Source of the DNA: VAXT01 sp963827725
GTDB lineage: Bacteria > Actinomycetota > Thermoleophilia > Gaiellales > Gaiellaceae
Reading direction: 5' to 3'
Assembly (NCBI GenBank): GCA_963827725.1
Contig: CAWHBM010000001.1
Location: 1,178,001 to 1,242,000, forward strand
Length of the DNA: 64,000 nt
Both the position numbers and the translations under genes were made by a program. Under the pieces are notes generated by a model that did no database searches, was not told the origin of the DNA, and worked only from the letters and a program-made list of their open reading frames with translations. Below, in pieces: positions 38,393-47,100 of this stretch; the first letter of the stretch is position 1, and every line of letters begins with the position of its first letter.

Positions 38393-40023
38393 TGGCCCGC
38401 ATCAAGGACACCTCCGTCGAAGCCGTCAAGGCGGCCGCATTGATCGTCGACCTCGTCGAGGCGCGCACGCGCCTGCGCAAGGTCGGCGGCCGTTACACGG
38501 GCCTCTGTCCCTTCCACCAGGAGAAGACGCCCTCGTTCTCGGTCTCGCCTGACCGCGGCACGTACTACTGCTTTGGCTGCCACGCCGGCGGGGACGCGAT
38601 CTCGTTCGTTCGCGAGATCGAGGGGCTCGACTTCGTCGGTGCAATCGAGTGGCTGGGTGACCGCTTCTCGGTCCCGCTCGAGTACGAGGACTCCAACCCG
38701 GAGGCGGATGCGCAGCGCAAGCGCAAGGAGCGCCTCTACGCGCTGCTCGACCAGGCAGCGTCCTTCTACGAGCGCGTGCTCTGGTCTGACCCGGGCAAGC
38801 CGGTGCAGGAGTACCTTGCGTCGCGTGGTCTGAAGGAGGACGTCTGCCGCGAGTTTCGACTCGGCCTTTCGTCGGGAGGCTCGCTCGCAGGCAAGGCGCG
38901 CGAGAAGGGATTCACGAACCAAGAGCTGACCGCTGCGGGGCTCCTTTCGAAGCGCGGCACCGACTACTTCCAGCGCCGCCTGATGTTTCCGCTCACCGAC
39001 GCGCGCGGGCGCGTGATCGCCTTCCAGGCCCGAAAGCTCCACGAGGACGATCCTCTCCGCGGCAAATACGTCAACTCACCCGAGAGCGAGCTCTTCCACA
39101 AGTCGAACGTGCTCTACGGCCTGCACCTCGCGCGCGCGGCGATCACCAAGGAGGAGCGGGCTCTCGTCGTCGAGGGAAACACCGACGTGATCGCACTCCG
39201 GCAAGCGGGGCTGCAGCCGGTCGTGGCCTCGATGGGGACCGCGCTGACAGACCGGCAACTGACCGAGCTGTCGCGGCTCACTCGGCGTCTCTTCCTGTGC
39301 TTCGACTCCGACGCCGCCGGAGAGGACGCGACGCTGCGCGGGATGGAGCTGGCGATCACGAAAGGCTTCGACGTTCGCATCGTTGCGCTTCCGAAGGGGA
39401 AGGATCCCGCGGACGACCCGGGCGGCTTCGAGGCGCGGCTCGGCGAGGCCGAGGCGTATGCCGTGCACCGCGTCCGGCTCGAGCTCGACCGTGCGCGCGA
39501 CAAGCAGCACGCGTACCTCCGTGTCCAGGACGTCCTCAACGGAATCCCGGAATCGCCCCAGCGCCACGACGCCTGGCGGCTCGCGAACGACCGGCTCGGG
39601 CTGACGATCCAGCTGCGCGCGGCGGGGAGCGCAGCAGGGGCGGACGCTGCGGCGTCCCCGAGAATGATCGACGCGGGGGAGAGGCTCGAGCGCGAGGCGC
39701 TCGCGGGTTGCGTCGCGCACGCGGAGCTCGTTCGACTGCTAGTCGAGATGACCCCCGACCACTTCGACAGCGACCTGAATCGCCGGCTCAGGGAGCACCT
39801 CGTCGACGGAGGCGAGGCCGAAGACGACCTCGTGCCGCTGATCGCCGAGCTCGACGCCCGCGCAGCCTCCGAGGCGATCGACGTGGCGACGGGCACCGAG
39901 CTCCTCCTGCGCCTCCGCGAGCGGCACCTGCGCCGCGAGCTCTCGGCAGCCGATCCCGAGCACATGAAGGAGCTCCAGGAGGCCCTCGAGAAAGTCCGCA
40001 CCGCAGTCGGAGAGCTCGTCTAG
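38392..40023 (+). CDS. dnaG: DNA primase
   Basis: A 543-residue replicative primase that makes RNA primers at the fork. The N-terminal CHC2 zinc ribbon is LCPFHQEKTPSFSVSPDRG plus YYCFGCHAGGD. The core and TOPRIM domain show metal-binding acids in LVVEGNTDVIAL and LCFDSDAAGED. The C-terminal 120 residues, poorly conserved as usual, should bind DnaB helicase. It starts with GTG overlapping the dgt stop. The length is slightly below the 600-residue norm because the C-terminal domain is short. Confidence 0.94.
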   Translation: MARIKDTSVEAVKAAALIVDLVEARTRLRKVGGRYTGLCPFHQEKTPSFSVSPDRGTYYCFGCHAGGDAISFVREIEGLDFVGAIEWLGDRFSVPLEYEDSNPEADAQRKRKERLYALLDQAASFYERVLWSDPGKPVQEYLASRGLKEDVCREFRLGLSSGGSLAGKAREKGFTNQELTAAGLLSKRGTDYFQRRLMFPLTDARGRVIAFQARKLHEDDPLRGKYVNSPESELFHKSNVLYGLHLARAAITKEERALVVEGNTDVIALRQAGLQPVVASMGTALTDRQLTELSRLTRRLFLCFDSDAAGEDATLRGMELAITKGFDVRIVALPKGKDPADDPGGFEARLGEAEAYAVHRVRLELDRARDKQHAYLRVQDVLNGIPESPQRHDAWRLANDRLGLTIQLRAAGSAAGADAAASPRMIDAGERLEREALAGCVAHAELVRLLVEMTPDHFDSDLNRRLREHLVDGGEAEDDLVPLIAELDARAASEAIDVATGTELLLRLRERHLRRELSAADPEHMKELQEALEKVRTAVGELV

Positions 40024-40030
40024 ACACCGC

Positions 40031-40036
40031 TACAAT
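40031..40036 (+). promoter_or_regulatory. -10 box of tRNA-Asn
   Basis: TACAAT, 20 nt upstream of the mature tRNA; no good -35 box is visible. Confidence 0.45.
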
Positions 40037-40056
40037 TCGCGCTCGCCGAGCACCGT

Positions 40057-40132
<76 letters not shown>

Positions 40133-40478
40133 CCGCCCGTGTAGGCACGCGGGAACCCGCATGGTTTCGCGGTCAGACATGCCAGGGATGCCGGAAATGA
40201 GCATGCGGTGCCTACCCCGGTGCCTACCTCGGATCTTGCCGGGGCAGGCAACATGGGGCCCCGCCGGGCACAGCCACTAGCGCGTCACTCTCCAAGCGTT
40301 GAGGTGAGACGCGGCAAAGCACAACCTGGGCGCGTCCGAGTTCCGAGCCGATGGCCGTACCGTCACCGCGACGGCAGACGGCAGAAAAGCCCAACTGCTC
40401 CCGACACTGGGGGCAGTGCGCCTCCGGCCTCCCATTCCGCTCCCGCTCCGGCAGTAAGCCCCGATCGTTCCGTTCTGC
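40133..40478. other. Gene-free left end of the tRNA-Asn island
   Basis: About 345 nt without a convincing gene. It contains the repeat at 40206-40232. A minus-strand stretch with HCPQCREQLGF near 40400 has no start codon or flanking domain and is not called. Confidence 0.5.
40206..40232 (+). repeat. Internal direct repeat, left copy (possible integrase arm site)
   Basis: CGGTGCCTACCCCGGTGCC then TACCTCGG; it is itself two GGTGCCTACC units. A near copy lies at 42966-42991 close to the other end. Confidence 0.6.
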
Positions 40479-40874
40479 CTAAGACCTCTCGCAGAGCGCG
40501 TAGGCCCTGAGGAAGTTGAAGAGACTCCCGTTTCGATACTGCCCCGTGGCCTGCCAGCCATCGAGCCCCTGGGTCGGCTCGGAAGCAAATACCACGACCT
40601 GACCTTGGGACTCGGGACCCGTACTAAACCCGCCGCCCAGGAGAAGGGTCCCCGTGGGGCACAGCGCAGTCACCGTCTTTGGCGCCGTTTCCGTGTAGCC
40701 AAAAATCACGGTGGTGAAAATCTTCACCCGTTCGGCGCGTCGTACTGACGCGCTGAGGTCCACGCGCTGGATCGTGCCGTTCTTGATGTCCTTCGAGGTG
40801 ATGAGCCGGCGTGCGGCCTCTGAGCCCCCGGCTGTGACCAGAGCCGTAGCTAGACACGCGAGAGCAATCTTCAC
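40479..40874 (-). CDS. Secreted protein with ITSKDIKNGTI motif
   Basis: A 131-residue protein from GTG 40874. The signal peptide VKIALACLATALVTAGGSEA is followed by the motif RRLITSKDIKNGTIQRVDLSA, common at the N-terminus of actinobacterial exported proteins, often before collagen-like repeats. A C-terminal beta-rich domain follows (ALCPTGTLLLGGGFST, ending AYALCERS) with two cysteines. It is paralogous to the collagen-like protein at 41306 on the other strand. The function is unknown; I infer a surface or matrix role. Confidence 0.65.
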   Translation of the reverse strand: MKIALACLATALVTAGGSEAARRLITSKDIKNGTIQRVDLSASVRRAERVKIFTTVIFGYTETAPKTVTALCPTGTLLLGGGFSTGPESQGQVVVFASEPTQGLDGWQATGQYRNGSLFNFLRAYALCERS

Positions 40875-40983
40875 CGGGTGAATGTTGGCACAGTCAGTCC
40901 GATTCTCGAAGGCCGCACGACGAGACTGCGATACGCTCATTAGGCCGTTTCGGTCCCAGCCGACAATCGGAAGGGAGCTCGAA

Positions 40984-41170
40984 ATGGCATTCACCTACAG
41001 GCTCGAGAAGGAAGACGGGACGCCGGCTGATCCGCCCGTACTTCACACGGCAGTACCAACCAACATGGAGTGTTGGCGACACCATCCCGCTCGGTTCGGA
41101 CAAAGCGCTTCGCGTGATCGAGACGCGCTTCACGGAGGAAGACTCAGTGCTCGTCGTTGAGCCCACGTAG
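40984..41170 (+). CDS. Small protein of a common actinobacterial type, one apparent frameshift
   Basis: About 61 residues across a +1 shift near 41072: MAFTYRLEKEDGTPADPPVL, HTAVPTN, then WSVGDTIPLGSDKALRVIE and TRFTEEDSVLVVEPT. The joined product resembles short beta-barrel proteins with a G-D-x-I pattern that are frequent and unassigned in Thermoleophilia-like genomes. No function is known. It lies divergent to the secreted-protein gene inside the island. Confidence 0.5.
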
Positions 41171-41305
41171 GAGCTGGCGAAGGCGGGGAAGCGCATGCGG
41201 CGCCCCGACGGTTCGACCCTGCCTCCGAGATGTGAGCGCCGCATGAGCGCCGCGTGAGGTGCGACTTCGACACTTGGCCAACACACGACGAAAGGAGTGG
41301 GACAA

Positions 41306-41795
41306 GTGCTTCGAACCGCTGCCATCATCATCGCGGCCGTGCTGCTGACGGCCGGAACGTCAACCGCCGCCTTTGTCATCACATCGAAGGACATCAAGAA
41401 CGGGACCATTCAGCCGATCGACCTCAGTGCGAAGGCGAAGCGCGTACTGAAAGCAAGGCGCGGTCAGGCTGGGCCACCGGGAGCCGCAGGAGAGCAAGGC
41501 CCCCAAGGGCCGCAGGGGCCGCAGGGGCCGCAGGGGCCGGCGATCAGCTTCACCAACGCCTATTCCGACTTTGTCACTGTGCCGAACGGTTCATTCCGCT
41601 TCGCGAACGCAATCTGCCCGACCGGAAAGCGGGTAATCGGCGGCGGCCATGCGACGGAAAACGTCGGGACCGCGCTGCTTGTACCGACGAACTCCTATCC
41701 CATCCGTACTGGAGATGGTCAGGATGCCGTATGTCGTCATGTTTAACATTGGGGACCTGTCGGAGGAGTTCGGGGCGGTCGCCTACTGCGTGTGA
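41306..41795 (+). CDS. Secreted collagen-like protein, one apparent frameshift
   Basis: About 162 residues. The start is chosen at GTG 41306 because AAAGGAG (41291-41297) lies 8 nt upstream. The signal peptide (AAIIIAAVLLTAGTSTA) is followed by FVITSKDIKNGTIQPIDLSA and nine Gly-X-Y triplets (GQAGPPGAAGEQGPQGPQG and onward), then a beta-rich domain with AICPTGKRVIGGGHAT. Near 41730 a +1 shift separates TGDGQDA from YVVMFNIGDLSEEFGAVAYC, which matches the end of the paralogue at 40479. Collagen-like repeats form a triple-helical stalk in bacterial surface proteins. Confidence 0.68.
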
Positions 41796-41802
41796 ACGTC
41801 AG

Positions 41803-42141
41803 ATGGGAAGGCTTCTGAGACGTTACGGATTGCTCGTTTTTCCTTTGACTATTACGGCGCTTGCGGGTTGTGGAAACGAGGCGGATCGGGAGCACGTCAC
41901 TGCACCACAGGTGTGCCACGTCCCCAAACTGATCGGGCTGCCATTCAAAGGCCCGAACCCGCCTCGCTCCGACACCTCGCTAGTCACGGTGGCTCAGTAC
42001 GAGGTGTGGGAGGCGCATGTCAGGACCTGGGTGTCAGGAAGCGCGTCTACTCCGGTGCGAAATCGCCTTCGCGCCGCCGGATGCATACTCGGCCGAGTTC
42101 GCCTTGCTCGCACGTTGCACCTCTACCGTGTGATCGCGTAG
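41803..42141 (+). CDS. Putative lipoprotein
   Basis: A 112-residue protein from ATG 41803. The basic N-terminus and hydrophobic stretch end in the lipobox LAGC (LTITALAGCGNEAD), so the Cys would be lipidated and anchored outside the membrane. The mature part has VCHVPKLIGLPFKG, like the start of a PASTA unit, then a helix (YEVWEAHVRTWV) and two more cysteines. I do not recognise the family. It starts 7 nt after the collagen-like gene and is probably in the same operon. Confidence 0.55.
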   Translation: MGRLLRRYGLLVFPLTITALAGCGNEADREHVTAPQVCHVPKLIGLPFKGPNPPRSDTSLVTVAQYEVWEAHVRTWVSGSASTPVRNRLRAAGCILGRVRLARTLHLYRVIA

Positions 42142-42149
42142 TCCCCGTT

Positions 42150-42541
42150 GCCGGGGAAGACGCGCCGGCGCGGACGGCGTGTCAATATCGTCGTCGGGTT
42201 CTGAGCTGCACCCGGCGCTCGCGGAGGCGATCGAGGCGAGCCTGCCGCATCGCCGCTTCCGCGATCCCGAGGCGCACCTGTTCGCCGACTCCGGCGCCGA
42301 TGCGCTGCGGACGGCGATCGCGAAGGCGTGCAAGGCGGAGGGGATCCCGCTGTGGTCGCCGCACGACCTGCGCCACCGCCGAATGAGCCTGCTGCACCTG
42401 CGCGATGTGCCGTGGGCGCGAATCGCCGAGTTCGTCGGGCAGCGCGACCTGACGGTGACGGCGAACACGTACACGCACGTGCTCGTCGACGAGGTGGAAC
42501 TCGATTACGCGGCGTTGACTGTGAGCCAGCCCGAGAAGTGA
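42150..42541 (+). pseudogene. Tyrosine recombinase (integrase) C-terminal remnant
   Basis: Only the catalytic C-terminal third remains: ELHPALAEAIEASLPHRRF, then SPHDLRHRRMSLLHL (box II with H-x-x-R) and TVTANTYTHVL with the nucleophile Tyr. The usual GH before the Tyr is GQ here. Upstream KTRRRGRRV (42160-42187) is in another frame, so one indel plus loss of the N-terminal and core-binding domains has destroyed the gene. It once catalysed insertion into tRNA-Asn; its position near the right repeat fits. Confidence 0.75.
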
Positions 42542-42613
42542 AACACTGCCGGGTATGAGCTTCGACGAAGCTCTTCTAGCGGACATTCGCGGGCGGGATA
42601 CGTCAAGAGGCGG

Positions 42614-42937
42614 TTGCTCGGCGGTTGCGGGGTGACGGTCAAGGGGACTTGGTACCTGCGCGACGTTTGCGGGCGTGACGAAGTGGTGCGCGCGAGGATG
42701 TCTGAGCAGGCGGATGAGTGGGCGGAGGGGCGGATGACTAAGCGGGAGAAGCGCGAGGCGGGCGTTGGGCTTGTTCTGCTCGGATGGAAGAGAGATCGGA
42801 TCGGTGAGGCTGAGGCCGTGGCTGAGCTGCGTTCCAGCGGGTTTGACCCGATCGAGGGGCTAAGGGACTTCGACGAGCGGCTCGCCGAGCGGGTCTCAGA
42901 AGACTTCGAGAAAAGGGAGGCAGAACAGGAGGAATGA
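42614..42937 (+). CDS. Unknown charged helical protein
   Basis: Up to 107 residues from TTG 42614; ATG 42698 would give 79. The part RMTKREKREAGVGLVLLGWK, RIGEAEAVAELRSSGFDPI and DFDERLAERVSEDFEKREAE is charged and helical and reads as coding rather than random. No domain is recognised. It lies between the integrase remnant and the right att repeat, so it may be element cargo. Confidence 0.4.
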   Translation: MLGGCGVTVKGTWYLRDVCGRDEVVRARMSEQADEWAEGRMTKREKREAGVGLVLLGWKRDRIGEAEAVAELRSSGFDPIEGLRDFDERLAERVSEDFEKREAEQEE

Positions 42938-42965
42938 CCCTCGGTTTTGCTCGCGTGCGCTCGCA

Positions 42966-42991
42966 CGGTGCCTACCCCGGTGCCACCTCGG
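42966..42991 (+). repeat. Internal direct repeat, right copy
   Basis: Same as 40206-40232 apart from one missing T, in the same orientation, 27 nt inside the right att repeat. Confidence 0.6.
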
Positions 42992-43018
42992 CGCTAAAAA
43001 GATGCCGATTTGCAGGCT

Positions 43019-43043
43019 GGTTCGAGTCCAACCCGGGGAGCTA
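43019..43043 (+). repeat. attR-like 25-bp direct repeat
   Basis: Identical to 40108-40132; an orphan tRNA-Asn 3' end without the rest of the tRNA. Confidence 0.85.
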
Positions 43044-43055
43044 AAGCCTGATTCC

Positions 43056-43190
43056 ATCCCGGTAGCTCAATTGGCAGAGCGGCCGGCCTAAGGCATCGCT
43101 TGCGATGCCGACCATACGAGGCCATGCCGGCTTTGCCGGCGTGGCCGTTCACAACCCGGAGGGTTGTTGGTTCGAGTCCAACCCGGGAGC
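43056..43190 (+). pseudogene. tRNA-Asn-like gene with a 69-nt hairpin insert in the anticodon loop
   Basis: The 5' half (CCCGGTAGCTCAATTGGCAGAGC) and the 3' half (CCGGAGGGTTGTTGGTTCGAG onward, here cut short) match tRNA-Asn. The anticodon loop is replaced by 69 nt (43087-43155) holding two hairpins: GGCATCGC-TT-GCGATGCC and GGCCATGCCGGC-TTT-GCCGGCGTGGCC. The first acceptor pair and one anticodon-stem pair are also lost. No GTT anticodon can be restored in a 7-nt loop, so it is probably a dead copy. Confidence 0.65.
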
Positions 43191-43226
43191 TTCAAAAGAT
43201 CCCGCTAGTTGAGCGCGTCGCTGCGC

Positions 43227-43919
43227 TCAATCTGGCCACGGGGCGGCCGTCATCACAGCTTGGGCGTACTCCGCCAGCCTTTCGTCTTCGTGGCCGCGAA
43301 TCTGCGCGAGAAAGGGAAAGTCGCCAGGAGAGACTCGAAGACGTGCGAACGGGGCGACCGGCACCGGGCTGGCCAACTGGGGGACGCGGGCGGCGTGACC
43401 GCCGTACACGCCCGCCGCCTGCTCGACGAAGGTGTCTGCCGGCAAGAGGTAGACAGAGCCATTTCGCCAGGGTCGCTCCTGCAATGCATCGCGGCCGATC
43501 GAGAAGTAGTAGTGGGGTGTGCCGGGACGGCCTTTCGAGTCGAGAAGGGTGATGCAGCCGTTGTTGAGCGTGGTGTCGTGACGATCACGGTCCACGATCG
43601 CATAGAACATCGCCCAGATCGGGTCGCTCGTAGCAAAGACAGCCTTCTGGTCGCCGAACGGTGCAAGATCGACTGGCTGGCGAGGCTCGAAGGACTCGAT
43701 GCCGGCATCGCCCGTTCCGTGGAAGGCGATCCTGCGGCGGTCGGCGACTCCGCATAGGAACTCCCATGGCTCGATATCCCCGTATCGCCGGAGAAGCGCA
43801 TTGACGTCCAGCGGACGGTTCGGGGCATCGTCCACGACCGGGAGTAGTTCCTCGATTGCGGCTCGCGCGTAAGGGCTCAAGCTCATCGAGGGTCGCTCGA
43901 CCCAGTAATCCGGGAGCAC
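43227..43919 (-). CDS. Conserved protein of unknown function
   Basis: A 230-residue protein. After a helical N-terminal part (AAIEELLPVVDDAPNRPLDV) the central region reads IAFHGTGDAGIESFEPRQPV and AVFATSDPIWAMFYAIVDRD, then PHYYFSIGRDALQERPWRNG and SVYLLPADTFVEQ. I recall this pattern from uncharacterised bacterial proteins. The HGT near the domain start and the later Tyr/Glu are loosely reminiscent of ADP-ribosyltransferase folds, but I cannot assign that. It lies just outside the tRNA-Asn island and may be a neighbouring acquisition. Confidence 0.6.
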   Translation of the reverse strand: MLPDYWVERPSMSLSPYARAAIEELLPVVDDAPNRPLDVNALLRRYGDIEPWEFLCGVADRRRIAFHGTGDAGIESFEPRQPVDLAPFGDQKAVFATSDPIWAMFYAIVDRDRHDTTLNNGCITLLDSKGRPGTPHYYFSIGRDALQERPWRNGSVYLLPADTFVEQAAGVYGGHAARVPQLASPVPVAPFARLRVSPGDFPFLAQIRGHEDERLAEYAQAVMTAAPWPD

Positions 43920-44162
43920 CTCTCGATTGTTTCATGGCCTCGCGGTGTGGCATCACGCCCTACGCCCGACTGTTCGCGGTCTCATCGGCCCGTCCACTCT
44001 CGCTTTGCCGAGGTCTTGGCAAATCGAAGCGACACAGGCCCCAGGAAGATTCCGTGCCCGCGCCGCGTCATGACGACACGGTGGAAAAGGCGGGCTCATT
44101 AGGACGCATCAGGCCCAAGGATGGGCCGAGCGACCTATTGATGGTCGACCTAACCCCTGCCA

Positions 44163-47100
44163 GTGTTCATACGGGAAACCGGTTCGGGAGGGGTTGGTAT
44201 TGAGGTGAGGATCTTTTCTGTGGCAGGGCTTCGCGTACGCGCACGTTCGCGCGCGCAACGCTTGCTGCCGTTTGTTGGCCTCGCGGCGATCGCGCTGGCT
44301 GGCCCCGTGCTGCTTGCCTCCGCGCACCCGGTCACGGTCAACGGTGACACGGCCGACTGGTCCACGCGATTGCCCATTGCCGACGACACGGGGATCATCG
44401 CCCGCGACGCGGCGGAGGCCGGAGAGCACATCTGGCTGGATGACGCCGGCGACGAGCGGACCTCCTTCGCCAACCCGGATGCGCGCGTCGACATCGAACG
44501 CGTGCGCTACACCGGGACGAGCGGCACCCTCTTCATGCTCGTCGACCTCGGCGACGTGACATCGGGCGAGAACGGGACGCAGATCCAGGTCGCAATCGAT
44601 ACCGACCGCATCGCAGGCTCGGGCGACACGGACTTCGTCCGCGGCGCCGACACCCAGGTCGCGAACGCTGCGCGCTGGGAGTACCTGCTCCAGACCAGGC
44701 TCGGAAGCGGCAACGCCGATCTCGACGTCTGGCCCGACATCGCGGGGCCACCCTTCCAAGCGGGCCTCGTCTCCACCGGCGCCGGCGGCATCGTCGAGCT
44801 TTCCGTTCCCTGGAGCGCCATCGGTCTCAGCGGGCCGCCCGCAACGCCTCTCCGCCTCACGGTGACCACCTATCGCTCCTCCGCCACGAACGAGACCCTT
44901 GACGTGGGCGGGGCGGGTGTCTCGGACGCCCTAGACGCCGTCACCGACTACGGCGACCCCGGCGCGGCGCTCGATACCGCCGCCGAGGTCTCCGATCAGG
45001 TGGTGGGCTACTACTCCGACGTCCACGTGACCGCTGCCGGCGACCCGCGCGGGCCGCTCGTCGTCTCGGCCTTCGCAACGAACGTGACCGATCCCGCAGC
45101 CGAGTGGATCGAGGTCGCGAACGCAACACCCGGCTCTCTGAACATTTCCTCGTTCAAGCTCGGCGACGAGAAGACGCCGGACGGCCCCGAGGGCACGTAC
45201 CAGTTCCCGCTCGGCACCGCGCTCACGCCGGGTGAGCGCTTCGTCGTTGCCCGCAGCGGCAATGCGTACTTCACGAAGTACGGGCAGGAGGCCGACGCCG
45301 AGCTCGCCGGCGACCGAGCCGGTGTGCCCGACATGACGGCATTCGCGCCGTGGAGCTCGGGCACGACAGACTTCATCGACGCCGGCGATGAGATCGTCGT
45401 GCTGGACGGCTCGAACGCAGGAAGCGACATCGTCCCCTACGGGGCCGGAACGTATTCGGGCATCGTGGCCGCGACTGCGCCCGGCGTCGACCAGGTACAA
45501 GCGCGCGCCTCGTCGCTCCGCGACACCGACGACGGACTGGTCGACTTCAACACCACAGGCTGCGCGGGCAACAAGTTCTGGGACGGCGGCGCGGCAACGG
45601 CCTCCTGGCACGACGCGGCCAACTGGGACGGCAATGTTCTGCCGGGCCCGACGAGTCACGTCTGCATCCCCAACACCGCCCTTGCTGCGATCACGTACAC
45701 GAATGGAACGACGACCTCCGTGCTCTCGATCACGAGTGAGGAGACGCTCACCTTCACCAGCGGGACGGTGAACATCACGAGCTCGACACAAGGCTCGTCG
45801 GTGTCGTCACTGAACCTCGCCGGCGGTGTCATCGGCGGTGTGGGTGACCTCTCGGTCGCGGGTCCCTTCAACTGGACCTCGGGCAGCATGGTTGGGGGCG
45901 GAACGACCTTCGCCAACGGAGGGATGACGCTCAGCGGCACGGGCACGAAGACCCTCACCACCCGGAACCTCGAGAACAACGGACCAGGGGTTTGGAGCGG
46001 CGGGCAGCTGAACCTCAGCAGTACGACCCTCCGAAACAACGCGGGCCACACATTCGACATCCAGGGCGATCTCGATCTCGCGTGGTCGACCGGCAGCCTT
46101 CCGGCCTTCGTGAACGACGGCACGGTGACGAAAAGCGCCGGCACGAACTTTGCCAGCCCCGCGCAGCTTGCCACCTCGTTCACGAACAACGGGAGCGTGA
46201 GCGTGACGTCCGGCAGGCTTGACCTCTACAACTACGGCTCGACCACTACGAGCCCCGGCAGCTTCACGGTCGGGAGTGACGACCTCCTCCTTTTCGAGAA
46301 CGGGATCTACAACTTGTCGGCCGGCTCGACGGCCGGGGGCATCGGCGCGATCCAGGTCGCCGGCGCAACCGTGAACGTCGCGGGGACGTTCAACCCGTCG
46401 ACGACGTACCTCACCAGCGGCACCCTGAACGTGAACACCGCGACGACGCTTCCGTCGCTCGATTTGTTGGGCGGAACCCTCGCCGGCCCCAGCAATCTGA
46501 CGATCGCAGGTCCCTTCAACTGGACCTCCGGCAGCATGATCGGGGGAGGCACGACTTTCGCCAACGGTGGGATGACCCTGAGCACCACCGGGACGAAGAC
46601 GCTGAACACCCGTGAGCTCGAGAACAACGGGTCGGCCGTCTGGAGCGGCGGGGCGCTGCACCTCAGCAGTACGACCTTGCGAAACAACGCCGGCCACACG
46701 TTCGACATCCAGGGCGATCTCGATCTCGCGTGGTCGACCGGCAGCCTTCCGACGTTCGTGAACGACGGCACGGTGACGAAGAGCGCCGGCACAGCCGGCG
46801 TGGCGGGGATCTACCTCACCTTCATCAACGGCGGCAGCGTGGATGTGAGCTCCGGAACTCTCGATCTCTACAACTACGGGTCGACCAGCACGAGCACCGG
46901 CAGCTTCACGGTCGGGGCTGGCGACACAATCGAGTTCCGGAACGGCACCTACAACCTGGCCCCGGCGGCGACTGTGGGCGGTGTGGGGACCGTTCGCGTC
47001 ACCGGCGCCACGGTGAACAGTGACGGCTCGTACAGCGTGCCCACGACGTCTCTGAGCAGCGGGACACTCAACTTCAACACAGTGACCACGCTGTCGACCG

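Noticed and set aside
40300..40440. Zinc-ribbon-like minus-strand stretch (HCPQCREQLGF)
   Set aside because: Too short, without start codon or flanking domain, and inside the degraded end of the island.
43087..43155. Functional intron in the second tRNA-Asn
   Set aside because: No choice of ends restores a 7-nt loop with a GTT anticodon, and stem pairs are also lost; kept only as a finding to test.
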